Assembly (NCBI RefSeq): GCF_020026895.1
Contig: NZ_JAINZW010000002.1
Coordinates: 620,001-684,000, forward strand
From: Novilysobacter selenitireducens
GTDB taxonomy: Bacteria > Pseudomonadota > Gammaproteobacteria > Xanthomonadales > Xanthomonadaceae
Length of the DNA stretch: 64,000 nt
Direction of reading: 5' to 3'
The translations under genes and the position numbers were made by a program. Numbering within the stretch: position 1 is the first letter of the stretch; the number at the start of each line of letters is the position of its first letter. The notes beneath the pieces are model-generated. The model did not search any database and was not told the origin of the DNA. It saw only the letters and a program-made list of their open reading frames with translations. Below are positions 17,048-24,433 of the stretch, one piece after another.

Positions 17048-18136
17048 CTACTGCTCCACGAACCGCACCCGCCGCGTGATCGAGCAGGTCAGCTCGTAGG
17101 CGATGGTGCCGGCGCCTTCGGCAATGCGCTCGACCGGCAGCTCGGGGCCCCACAGGATGACCGGATCGCCCACGCGCGCATCCACGCCGCGCAGGTCGAC
17201 CGCCATCAGGTCCATCGAGACGCGGCCGATCACCTGCGCGGGCTGGCCATTGACCAGCACGGGCGTGCCCGCCGGCGCCGCCCGCGGATAGCCGTCGCCA
17301 TAACCGATCGCGGCCACGCCGACCGGCATGTCCTCCGGGCACGTCCAGGTCGCCGAGTACCCGATGTGTTCGCCCCGGCACACCGGGTTGATGGCGATCA
17401 GCCGGGTGGCCAGCGTCATCGCCGGGCGCAGGCCGAAGTCCGCCCCCGTCGTGCCGGCGACCACCGACATGCCGTACAGCGCGCCGCCCGGACGGATCCA
17501 GTCCGCGTGCGCCTGCGGCCAGCCCAGCACGCCGGCGGAATTGGCCAGCGACCGCGCGCCGGGCAGTCCTGCGGTGGCTTCGGCGAACACCCGCAGCTGC
17601 TCGCGGGTCTGCCGCCCTGCCCCGTTGTCGCCCTCGAACTCGTCCGAGCTGGCGAAGTGGTTCATCAGCACGATGTCGGCGGCGACGGCCGGGGCCGCCT
17701 CCAGCCGCGCATGCGCGTCGCGCACCGCCTCGGGTGCGAAGCCCAGCCGGTGCATGCCCGAGTCGACCTTCAACCAGCATCGAACCGGCGCACCGGCCGG
17801 TGCCTGTTCGAGCATTTCCAGCTGGCTGTGGTGGTGGACGACGGACTCAACGCCCAGCTCGCGCACGCGCGCGATGTCGTCGGGCTCGTTGATGCCCGAC
17901 AGCAGGACGATGGGCTGCGACAGGCCGGCGGCACGCAGCCGCTCGGCATCCGACAGCGCCGCCACGCCGAAGGCATCGGCCGCGCCCAAGGCCCGAGCGA
18001 CGCGCTCCAGGCCATGGCCGTAGCCGTCGGCCTTGACCACCGCCATCACCCGGCTGCCGGGCGCGCGGGCGCGCAGCTGGCCGAGGTTGTGGCGCAACGC
18101 GTCGGTGTGGATGGTGGCGGAAGTGGGTCGGGCCAT
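17048..18136 (-). CDS. alr: Alanine racemase
   Basis: PLP enzyme converting L-alanine to D-alanine for peptidoglycan. The protein is 362 residues, the normal length. The PLP lysine lies in AVVKADGYGHG (Lys35). The catalytic tyrosine is in the GEHIGYSATW segment (about 258), and the substrate segment GRVSMDLMAVD follows. It lies 49 bp after dnaB on the same strand, a neighbourhood also found in enterobacteria (dnaB-alr). About 110 bp separate its stop from lexA, which has its own operator. Confidence 0.97.
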   Translation of the reverse strand: MARPTSATIHTDALRHNLGQLRARAPGSRVMAVVKADGYGHGLERVARALGAADAFGVAALSDAERLRAAGLSQPIVLLSGINEPDDIARVRELGVESVVHHHSQLEMLEQAPAGAPVRCWLKVDSGMHRLGFAPEAVRDAHARLEAAPAVAADIVLMNHFASSDEFEGDNGAGRQTREQLRVFAEATAGLPGARSLANSAGVLGWPQAHADWIRPGGALYGMSVVAGTTGADFGLRPAMTLATRLIAINPVCRGEHIGYSATWTCPEDMPVGVAAIGYGDGYPRAAPAGTPVLVNGQPAQVIGRVSMDLMAVDLRGVDARVGDPVILWGPELPVERIAEGAGTIAYELTCSITRRVRFVEQ

Positions 18137-18185
18137 CGGGAAACGTTAGCAGGGCAGCGGCGCCGAAGCATGCGCACCGCGCGTA

Positions 18186-19610
18186 TTACTCGAAGCTGCC
18201 CACTGCGTCGTGGCTGAGGTTGTCGAAGCGCGTGTACTCGCCGAAGAACTTCAGCTTCACCGAGCCCGTCGGGCCGTTTCGCTGCTTGCCGATGATGATC
18301 TCGGCCAGCCCCTTGTCCGGCGAATTTTCCTTGTTGTAGTAGTCGTCGCGGTAGATGAAGACGATGACGTCGGCGTCCTGCTCGATGGCGCCGGACTCGC
18401 GAAGGTCGGCCATCACCGGGCGCTTGTCGGCGCGCGTTTCCAGCGAGCGGTTGAGCTGCGACAGCGCGATCACCGGGACGTTGAGCTCCTTGGCCAGGTG
18501 CTTGAGGCCGCGCGAGATCTCGGAGATCTCGGTGGCGCGGTTCTCGCTGTTGCCCGGGACCGACATCAGCTGCAGGTAGTCGATCACCACCAGGCCCAGG
18601 TCGTGCTCGCGCTTGAGGCGGCGGGCCTTGGCGCGCAGCGCCTCGGGCGACAGGCCCGGGGTGTCGTCGATGAAGATCTTGGCTTCCTTCAGCATCCGGA
18701 TCGCGCTGGTGACGCGGCTCCAGTCCTCGTCCTCGAGCTGGCCGCTGCGCAGGCGCTGGGCGTTGACGCGGCCGTTGGAGGAAATCAGTCGAAGGGCCAG
18801 CTGGCTGGCCGACATTTCCATCGAGAACACCGCCACCGCCTTCTTGGTGCGGATGGCCGCGTGCTCGGCGATGTTGAGCGCGAACGTCGTCTTGCCCATC
18901 GCCGGACGCGCGGCGAGGATCAGCAGGTCGGTGGGCTGCAGGCCGGCCGTCATCTCGTCGAACTCGGTGTAACCCGTCGGCAGGCCGGTCACGCTGCCGC
19001 CGGCGGCGTAGCGCGTCTGCAGCACGTCGAAGGCCTCCGACAGCGCCTTGTTCATGGCGGTGAAGTCGGTCTTGCCCTTGGCGCCTGCCTCGGCGATGGC
19101 GAACACCTGCTGCTCGGCGCTGGCCAGGATCTCGCCGCTCTCGCGGCCGTCGGGCTGGAAGCCGTCGTTGACGATGGTCGTGCCGACTTCGATCAGCTGC
19201 CGCAGCACCGCCTTGTCGCGGACGATCTCGGCGTAGGCGACGATGTTGGCCGCCGAGGGCGTGGTGCTGGCCAGTTCGATCAGGTAGGCGCCACCGGCGA
19301 CCAGTTCGGACTGGCCCATCGACTCGAACCACTCGCCCAGCGTCACCGCGTCGAAGGGTTTGCCCTTCTCGGCCAGCTCTCGGATGGCGCGGAAGATCAG
19401 CTGGTGGTCGCGGCGGTAGAAGTCCTGGTCGTTGAGCTGGTCGGCGACGCGGTCGTAGGCGTCGGGCGCCAGCATCAACCCGCCCAGCACGGCCTGCTCG
19501 GCCTCCACCGATTGCGGCGGCACGCGCAGCTGGTCCACGCGCTGCTCGGCACGGGTCTCGAAGCGCTTGTCGCCGCGGTATTCGCCCCTAAGTCCCGGTC
19601 GTGCATTCAT
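18186..19610 (-). CDS. dnaB: Replicative DNA helicase DnaB
   Basis: Hexameric 5'-3' helicase of the replication fork. The protein is 474 residues. The N-terminal domain (about 30-130: VPPQSVEAEQAVLGGLML) is followed by a RecA-like domain with Walker A ARPAMGKTTF, Walker B LVVIDYLQLM and the sensor region SQLNRSLETRADKRPVMADLRESG. No intein is present, although dnaB is a frequent intein site. About 100 bp upstream lies a consensus DnaA box (19711-19719). It is followed by alr. Confidence 0.98.
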   Translation of the reverse strand: MNARPGLRGEYRGDKRFETRAEQRVDQLRVPPQSVEAEQAVLGGLMLAPDAYDRVADQLNDQDFYRRDHQLIFRAIRELAEKGKPFDAVTLGEWFESMGQSELVAGGAYLIELASTTPSAANIVAYAEIVRDKAVLRQLIEVGTTIVNDGFQPDGRESGEILASAEQQVFAIAEAGAKGKTDFTAMNKALSEAFDVLQTRYAAGGSVTGLPTGYTEFDEMTAGLQPTDLLILAARPAMGKTTFALNIAEHAAIRTKKAVAVFSMEMSASQLALRLISSNGRVNAQRLRSGQLEDEDWSRVTSAIRMLKEAKIFIDDTPGLSPEALRAKARRLKREHDLGLVVIDYLQLMSVPGNSENRATEISEISRGLKHLAKELNVPVIALSQLNRSLETRADKRPVMADLRESGAIEQDADVIVFIYRDDYYNKENSPDKGLAEIIIGKQRNGPTGSVKLKFFGEYTRFDNLSHDAVGSFE

Positions 19611-19710
19611 CAGTGTGCGCGGTTCCCATGCGCGGCCGGGTCCATGGCCTGGATCGAGTGTCGGACACGCATCCTAGGCAGTCCGCCTGTGGGCACGCGA
19701 CGGAACAACC

Positions 19711-19719
19711 TGTGGATAA
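19711..19719 (-). promoter_or_regulatory. Consensus DnaA box upstream of dnaB
   Basis: The minus strand reads TTATCCACA, a perfect match to the DnaA 9-mer TTATNCACA, about 100 bp before the dnaB ATG in a non-coding stretch. A 6-bp inverted repeat (TCGGTC / GACCGA) lies about 20 bp further upstream. It suggests DnaA may control dnaB. This is a motif match only; a single box is not an origin. Confidence 0.55.
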
Positions 19720-19799
19720 CGTCGATTTCTAACGTGGATCGGTCTCATCGACCGAGATCACGGCGCTGCAGCGGCACTGTGGACGCTGCCGCCGCGCAA

Positions 19800-19830
19800 A
19801 ACGAAACGGGCGCCGAGGCGCCCGTTCGTG
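19800..19830 (-). terminator. Intrinsic terminator after rplI
   Basis: A perfect 10-bp stem (19805-19814 with 19817-19826) has a 2-base centre (a longer effective loop is likely) and is followed on the minus strand by TCGTTTTG. It lies about 50 nt after the rplI stop and separates the rpsF-rpsR-rplI operon from dnaB. Confidence 0.8.
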
Positions 19831-19873
19831 TACCGCATGCGCATTCGGGCATCGCCCGGGCGCGCGAGGCGGA

Positions 19874-20326
19874 TCAGGCCGCTTCCGGCGCCACGATCAC
19901 CTTGACGGTGGTTTCCACGTCGGCGTGGAGGTGCAGCAGCACTTCGTACTCGCCGGTGTGGCGGAACGCGCCCTCGCCGAGGATGACCTCGGACTTCTCG
20001 ACCTCGTAGCCGGCCTTGGTCAGCGCCTCGGCGATGTCGCGGTTGGTCACCGAGCCGTACAGCTTGCCTTCGGTAGCGGCATTGGCGTGGATGGTGACCT
20101 CGGCGCCCTCGAGCTTGGCCTTGCGGCTTTCGGCGTCATCCAGCGAGGCCTTGGCCTTGGCTTCGTACTCGGCGCGCTTGGCTTCGAACTCGGCCAGGTT
20201 GGCTTCGGTCGCCGGGACGGCCTTGCCGTGCGGGACCAGGAAGTTGCGGCCGTAACCCGGCTTCACGGTGACCTTGTCGCCGAGCTTGCCGAGGTTGAGG
20301 ACGTTCTGCAGGAGGATCAGTTGCAT
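19874..20326 (-). CDS. rplI: 50S ribosomal protein L9
   Basis: Large-subunit protein that binds 23S rRNA near L1. The protein is 150 residues, with the N-terminal domain signature [30 protein letters not shown], a long connecting helix (about 42-75) and a C-terminal domain with [15 protein letters not shown] and FRHTGEYEV. It is third of rpsF-rpsR-rplI, 123 bp after rpsR; the gap holds a perfect hairpin (20417-20437). A terminator follows. Confidence 0.98.
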   Translation of the reverse strand: MQLILLQNVLNLGKLGDKVTVKPGYGRNFLVPHGKAVPATEANLAEFEAKRAEYEAKAKASLDDAESRKAKLEGAEVTIHANAATEGKLYGSVTNRDIAEALTKAGYEVEKSEVILGEGAFRHTGEYEVLLHLHADVETTVKVIVAPEAA

Positions 20327-20416
20327 GGTGGTGCTCCAGTGCTCGTATCGAGCTTGATTCGTTAGCGACGCGGTGCGCCGCAGCGGGGTTCGCTGTCCGA
20401 ATGCACGTGCAGCGCA

Positions 20417-20437
20417 GGGCGGGCATGGTGCCCGCCC
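20417..20437 (-). repeat. Perfect hairpin between rpsR and rplI
   Basis: GGGCGGGCA (20417-20425) pairs with TGCCCGCCC (20429-20437) across a 3-nt loop. There is no U-run on either side, so it is not a classical terminator. It could stabilise or be a processing point of the upstream rpsF-rpsR message, allowing different L9 output. Confidence 0.6.
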
Positions 20438-20449
20438 CGGCCGGACCGC

Positions 20450-20680
20450 TTAGACGTTGTGGTTGTCCGTGTACGGGATCAGGGCCAGGTAACGGGCGCG
20501 CTTGACGGCCGTGGCCAGCTGGCGCTGGTACTTGGACTTGGTGCCGGTCACGCGGCTCGGCACGATCTTGCCGGTCTCGGTGAGGTACTGGCGCAGGGTG
20601 TTGAGATCCTTGTAGTCGATCTCGGTCACGCCTTCGGCGGTGAACTTGCAGAACTTGCGGCGGCGGAAGAACTTGGACAT
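20450..20680 (-). CDS. rpsR: 30S ribosomal protein S18
   Basis: Small-subunit protein that dimerises with S6 on the platform. The protein is 76 residues ([64 protein letters not shown]), textbook S18 with Cys11. It begins 11 nt after the rpsF stop, so it is cotranscribed and probably coupled. A one-cysteine N-terminus of this kind (CKF) suggests the zinc-ribbon C+ form is absent. Confidence 0.98.
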   Translation of the reverse strand: MSKFFRRRKFCKFTAEGVTEIDYKDLNTLRQYLTETGKIVPSRVTGTKSKYQRQLATAVKRARYLALIPYTDNHNV

Positions 20681-20691
20681 GTCGGTAATCC

Positions 20692-21144
20692 TCAGGCGGC
20701 TTCGGCGTTGTCGCCGGACTTGTCGTCGGACTTGGCGTCGCTCTTGTCGCCTTCGCCGTCGTTGTCGGTGCTGTCGTCGTCACGACGACGACGCTCACCG
20801 CGCTCGGGCTTGTCGCCCTTCTCGTCCTTGAACTTCATGATCAGCGACTGCTCGGTGTCGGCATCGTCGCGCTTCATGACCAGGTGGCGCAGGATCGCGT
20901 CGTTGAAACGGAACCCGTCGACCAGCTCGTTGAGCACGGCCTGGGTGCACTCGATGTTGAGCAGCACATAGTGGGCCTTGACCAGGTTCTGGATCGGGTA
21001 CGCCAGCTGGCGGCGGCCCCAGTCTTCCAGGCGGTGGATCTTGCCTTCGCCGCCTTCGATCAAGCCCTTGTAGCGCTCGATCATGGCCGGCACCTGCTCG
21101 CTCTGGTCCGGGTGGACCAGGAACACGACTTCGTAATGACGCAT
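20692..21144 (-). CDS. rpsF: 30S ribosomal protein S6
   Basis: Small-subunit protein that binds S18 and 16S rRNA. The protein is 150 residues. It has the core [29 protein letters not shown]-like [21 protein letters not shown] and YVLLNIEC, then a long acidic/low-complexity tail (about 108-150, rich in Asp, Lys, Gly). Tails of this sort are glutamylated by RimK in E. coli; no RimK is in the window. I chose the ATG at 21144, with AAGGAAA 6 nt upstream, over an in-frame start at 21228. It is first of rpsF-rpsR-rplI. Confidence 0.97.
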   Translation of the reverse strand: MRHYEVVFLVHPDQSEQVPAMIERYKGLIEGGEGKIHRLEDWGRRQLAYPIQNLVKAHYVLLNIECTQAVLNELVDGFRFNDAILRHLVMKRDDADTEQSLIMKFKDEKGDKPERGERRRRDDDSTDNDGEGDKSDAKSDDKSGDNAEAA

Positions 21145-21260
21145 GGTGGTTTCCTTGTGGATGAAGGCCGCACGTCGCCGCGCAGGCCCGTTCAGCCCCC
21201 CGTCGCCCGGATGGGTGCGGTGGGGCAAGGTTCCGGCGGCCAGGCCGCAGGAAGCCGCGC

Positions 21261-21266
21261 ATTATG
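21261..21266 (-). promoter_or_regulatory. Candidate -10 element of the rpsF operon
   Basis: The minus strand reads CATAAT about 117 nt before the rpsF start, with no convincing -35. It implies a leader of about 110 nt that is GC-rich and can form a GCCCC/GGGGC stem. S6:S18 complexes regulate rpsF leaders in other bacteria; whether this one does is untested. Confidence 0.3.
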
Positions 21267-21321
21267 GCAGCTTCCGGGCCGGCCAGCCACTGGAAGGGCC
21301 ACGTGCCTAGAAGGCACGGGC

Positions 21322-22716
21322 TCAGAAGGAGATCGGCACCCGGGCGGTCAGGGTCATGTCCGGGGTGTCGCGGGTGACGCCGACCCCCAGCGCCACGTTC
21401 AGCGAGACGCGGTCGTTGAACCGGTACGAGCCGCCCAGCAGCAGCGTGCCCAGCACCACCCGGACCGAGCCCGGGGCGTCCTCGCCGTTCTGCTGGGTCC
21501 GGCCGACGGTGCTCTGGTCGTAGCCCAGGCTGATGGCGGCCTTTTCGTTCAGTGCCAGGCCCATGCCCAGGTTGAAGCCGATGATGTCGCCGGCCTTGAC
21601 GTCGCCGATCGGCTCTTCCACGCCCCCCAGCACTGTCCGGGACACATCGCTCCGCTCGAAGTTGTGCAGGTAGCTGAAACTGCCGAAGAACACCACGGGA
21701 TCGGACGGATACAGCCAGGTCACGCCGGGCTGCAGCGATTCGAAGCCGCTGCCGGTGGGGAGTTCGAGCGGCAGGCCGGTACCCGTGGCATTGGCCACGC
21801 AACGCGTCACGCAGTCGGTCACGACCTCGAACAGGTCCTTGCCGGTGCGACTCTTGTAGCGCAGCCAGCCGACCCAGAACGGCCGGTCCGGCCCGCCCTG
21901 GTTGATCTGGTAGCGCGCGGTGAGCTCGATGTCGCCGAGCCCGTGTCCGCTCGACTCGAATACGTTGTCCACGGCGGTGCCGGTGAAAATTTCCCGGCTG
22001 ATCGTGTCGGTGTACGAATACACGTACGGGACCTGCGCCTCCAACTCGAAGCGCTTGCTGACGCCATAGCGTCCGGTGAGCGTCGCGATGGCCGTGGTCG
22101 CCTTGATCTGCCGCACATCGATGAGACCGATGAGGATGGCCGGGATGATGGTGAAGCCGACCAGCGCGACGCGGCCGTTGGCCGAGTAGTCGAACTCCAG
22201 CGAAGGCTCGAGCACGAACTTGCCCGGGGGCGTGAGTACACCGGGCTGCTCGAAGATCTGCGCGATTTCCGGGGGGCGGGTATCGGACTCGGGTGCCCGG
22301 CCGACGGGTTGCTGCGCCACGGCCGGATCCGGCTGGGGCTCGGGGGCCGGCGGCATCGGGTCCTGCGTCGGCGCGGCCTGCGCCACCGCCGATTCGGGCA
22401 GCACCGACTGCGCCAAGGTGACGTTGGCCAGCGGTACCTGGGTGAGCGCATCGCTCCGGGCGGCCTCGCGCCCCTTGGCGCGGGTGGTGTCCAGGCGCTG
22501 CTCATCCAGCGCGCCGCGCAGCCGGTCCAGCTCGCCCTCCTGCTCGGCCAGCAGCCGCTTCAACCCCTCCAGCCGCTCTGTCTGAGCGGCAATTTCCCGC
22601 TGCAGGGCGTCCAGTCGCGCGCTGTCCGCGGGCGACTGCGCATACGCACCGCCGGCCAGCAACAACCCGGGAGCGAGCCACCAGAGCCTTCGGGATGAGT
22701 GTCCGTGCGTGCCCAT
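21322..22716 (-). CDS. FapF-like outer membrane protein with N-terminal coiled coil
   Basis: Predicted outer-membrane beta-barrel, 464 residues. A signal peptide (about 1-26, cleavage after AYA) is followed by a leucine-heptad coiled coil (about 31-76), a Pro/Ala-rich linker (about 100-150), and a C-terminal region of alternating strands (about 160-464) ending in Phe, as barrel proteins usually do. This order (coiled coil, linker, barrel) is that of FapF, the Pseudomonas amyloid exporter. Homologues are sometimes misnamed acetate kinase or generic transporter (recollection). It is last of a five-gene minus-strand locus, 47 bp after the preceding gene. It probably exports or anchors the locus products; that is inferred from architecture and neighbours. 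Confidence 0.75.
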   Translation of the reverse strand: MGTHGHSSRRLWWLAPGLLLAGGAYAQSPADSARLDALQREIAAQTERLEGLKRLLAEQEGELDRLRGALDEQRLDTTRAKGREAARSDALTQVPLANVTLAQSVLPESAVAQAAPTQDPMPPAPEPQPDPAVAQQPVGRAPESDTRPPEIAQIFEQPGVLTPPGKFVLEPSLEFDYSANGRVALVGFTIIPAILIGLIDVRQIKATTAIATLTGRYGVSKRFELEAQVPYVYSYTDTISREIFTGTAVDNVFESSGHGLGDIELTARYQINQGGPDRPFWVGWLRYKSRTGKDLFEVVTDCVTRCVANATGTGLPLELPTGSGFESLQPGVTWLYPSDPVVFFGSFSYLHNFERSDVSRTVLGGVEEPIGDVKAGDIIGFNLGMGLALNEKAAISLGYDQSTVGRTQQNGEDAPGSVRVVLGTLLLGGSYRFNDRVSLNVALGVGVTRDTPDMTLTARVPISF

Positions 22717-22763
22717 GGGGTCGTCCTCTGGCCGGATGGAGGGTGCTACACGCGGTCAAACGC

Positions 22764-23276
22764 TCAAGGGCCACCGATACCGGCCAGCACCGCGGCCTGC
22801 AGGGCGTCGTGTGCGTTGAGTTGCTGGAAGGTGCCCAGCGTCCCGACGTCGACCGACAACGTCGTCAGCGCGCGGATCGCCTGGTTGTCGCGGGTGTTCT
22901 GGATGACCAGCGCGCCGCTGCCGGGCGCCACGAGCACGTTGCCGCCGCCCACCTGTATGCCCATGCCCTGCTGGAACGCCTGCAGTTGCGCGGCCTGTTG
23001 CGGCGTCATCTGGGCGATGTCGTTGATCTGGACGCGGGTCGACGCCACGAGCGCACCGTTGACCCACACGGCGCGTTCCACCCCGAACGACAGCACCAGC
23101 CCGCTGGGCAACTGGAAACCACCCCGCATGTCGTCGAGGCGTTCGTGCGCGATGGCGCGCCACTCCGGGCCAAGCCCGGAAGACGCAACCGATTCCCCTG
23201 CATGAGCGGCCGGGGGCACCGCGATCACCGCCGCGGCGAGCAGGACGTGCGTGGCCAGGCGGGTGAACGCATGCAT
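22764..23276 (-). CDS. Exported protein with double-glycine motif, fap-like locus
   Basis: Unrecognised exported protein, 170 residues. A signal peptide (about 1-27, cleavage after AHA) is followed by HERLDDMRGG at 44-53, which fits the double-glycine leader rule (hydrophobic at -4, -7 and -12). Next come a beta-rich stretch (GFQLPSGLVLSFGVERAVWVNG), a Gln-rich helix (TPQQAAQLQAFQQG, about 91-104), and the segment NVLVAPGSGALVIQNTRDNQ that recalls the VIQNTG motif of the 110-residue neighbour. Its ATG follows the C39 peptidase stop by 1 nt. The peptidase may remove the part before Gly53 (inference). The ATG at 23276 was chosen because it gives the signal peptide. Confidence 0.72.
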   Translation of the reverse strand: MHAFTRLATHVLLAAAVIAVPPAAHAGESVASSGLGPEWRAIAHERLDDMRGGFQLPSGLVLSFGVERAVWVNGALVASTRVQINDIAQMTPQQAAQLQAFQQGMGIQVGGGNVLVAPGSGALVIQNTRDNQAIRALTTLSVDVGTLGTFQQLNAHDALQAAVLAGIGGP

Positions 23277-23277
23277 G

Positions 23278-23997
23278 TCAGAAGTCTCCAGGACCGCGCT
23301 TGGGTATGACGGTGTTGCGCAGGCCATCGCGCTGGATACCGAGGTCCATCGGCGCCGGTGGCGCGGTGCGCCAGTCGCGCGGCTGGTTGAACTGCGCCAC
23401 GTCCCGCCGGTTGTGGATCACGAACATCACGCCGTTGTCCCAGAGCTCGTGGAACCGCGGCACCGGCATCGCCCGGGTGCCACGCGCCGGGTCACCCAGC
23501 AGGATGCGCCCGTTGCGCAGTCCCTTGACCACCACGAAGTGCCGGTAGCCGCGGTCGTTGAGCAATACGATGGCCGGCAGCCCTTCTTCGGCCAGCTTCT
23601 CGATCGGCAGCTCGAAGCCGTCGGCCTCGAACCCGTGCGCCGCCAGGTAGCGGCGCATGTCCAGCAGCGAGAAGCCCTCCTCGCGGATCTTGGCCTGGTC
23701 GCCGTTGGCGTACATGCGCAGGAACACGTCCGCCTCGGTCACCGGATATCCGTACTGGTGCGTCAACAGGGTGGCCGTTGCCGCCGAGCCGCAGCTGAAG
23801 TCGTACTGCTGCGGCACGGTGGTGGAGAAACGTGCCTGCTTGAGGCTGGTGATCCGCAACTGGTAGGCGCCGCCATGGGGCGTGCGCAGGTCGAGCGTGT
23901 CGGCGGCCGTCGGCGCGAACGCGGCCGGAGTTGCGATGGCAAGCGCCAGGAAGGCGCCTGCACATCGCCGCCAGCCTCGGATACCCCGGTCTGTCAC
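23278..23997 (-). CDS. Exported C39-family cysteine peptidase (FapD-like)
   Basis: Papain-like peptidase of family C39, 239 residues, with a signal sequence (about 8-32) and no ABC transporter part. It is therefore periplasmic, like FapD of the Pseudomonas fap operon. Catalytic residues visible are Gln63 and Cys69 in QQYDFSCGSAATATLL, His153 in YRHFVVVKG and Asp169 in LLGDPARG. C39 enzymes cut after Gly-Gly, and both flanking genes encode exported proteins carrying LDDLRGG or LDDMRGG just after the signal peptide, good candidate substrates. The GTG start overlaps the upstream stop by 4 nt (GTGA), so the genes are coupled. Confidence 0.86.
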   Translation of the reverse strand: MTDRGIRGWRRCAGAFLALAIATPAAFAPTAADTLDLRTPHGGAYQLRITSLKQARFSTTVPQQYDFSCGSAATATLLTHQYGYPVTEADVFLRMYANGDQAKIREEGFSLLDMRRYLAAHGFEADGFELPIEKLAEEGLPAIVLLNDRGYRHFVVVKGLRNGRILLGDPARGTRAMPVPRFHELWDNGVMFVIHNRRDVAQFNQPRDWRTAPPAPMDLGIQRDGLRNTVIPKRGPGDF

Positions 23998-24326
23998 GGG
24001 GTGGGATCCGCAAACTGCACGTTGACCACCATGCCGTTCTGGATCAGCACGTTGGCGCCGGTGTTCTGGATCACGGTGGTGATGCCGCTGGCGCCGGCGA
24101 ACGACCGTTGGTTGATCGTGTTGTCACCGCTTACGACGGCTTCCACCGAGTTGTTGCCGACTTCGCCGTTGACGCGACTGGTGCTGTCCCCACCCCGCAG
24201 GTCGTCCAGCGACTCCAGTGATACCGGACGCTCGAACGTATCGGAGGTGGATTCGGCCGCAATGAGGGGCGAAGCAAAGCAGACAAGGGCAGCCAAAGCC
24301 GCTGCCAGGGCTCCACGGTGTTGCAT
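23994..24326 (-). CDS. Small exported protein with double-glycine and QN motif
   Basis: Small secreted protein, 110 residues. A signal peptide (about 1-25) is followed by SLESLDDLRGG ending at residue 46, matching the double-glycine processing pattern (Val -12, Leu -7, Leu -4). Processing there would leave a 64-residue product rich in Asn, Val and Gly: NGEVGNNSVEAVVSGDN, then GITTVIQNTGANVLIQNG near 81-98. That last segment closely matches the C-terminus of the 323-residue neighbour. The composition suits a beta-rich fibre minor subunit or nucleator (inference). The start has GGGAGA upstream, and the stop overlaps the peptidase start. Confidence 0.75.
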   Translation of the reverse strand: MQHRGALAAALAALVCFASPLIAAESTSDTFERPVSLESLDDLRGGDSTSRVNGEVGNNSVEAVVSGDNTINQRSFAGASGITTVIQNTGANVLIQNGMVVNVQFADPTP

Positions 24327-24433
24327 GGCGATTTCTCCCGGATACCGGCGTTGAAGCCGGCCCCCGAACGCGCCATAGGCGCATGACAACGCGCCGCAGG
24401 GCGGGGGCACCTGCGGCGCGTCGTACCGGGCTG

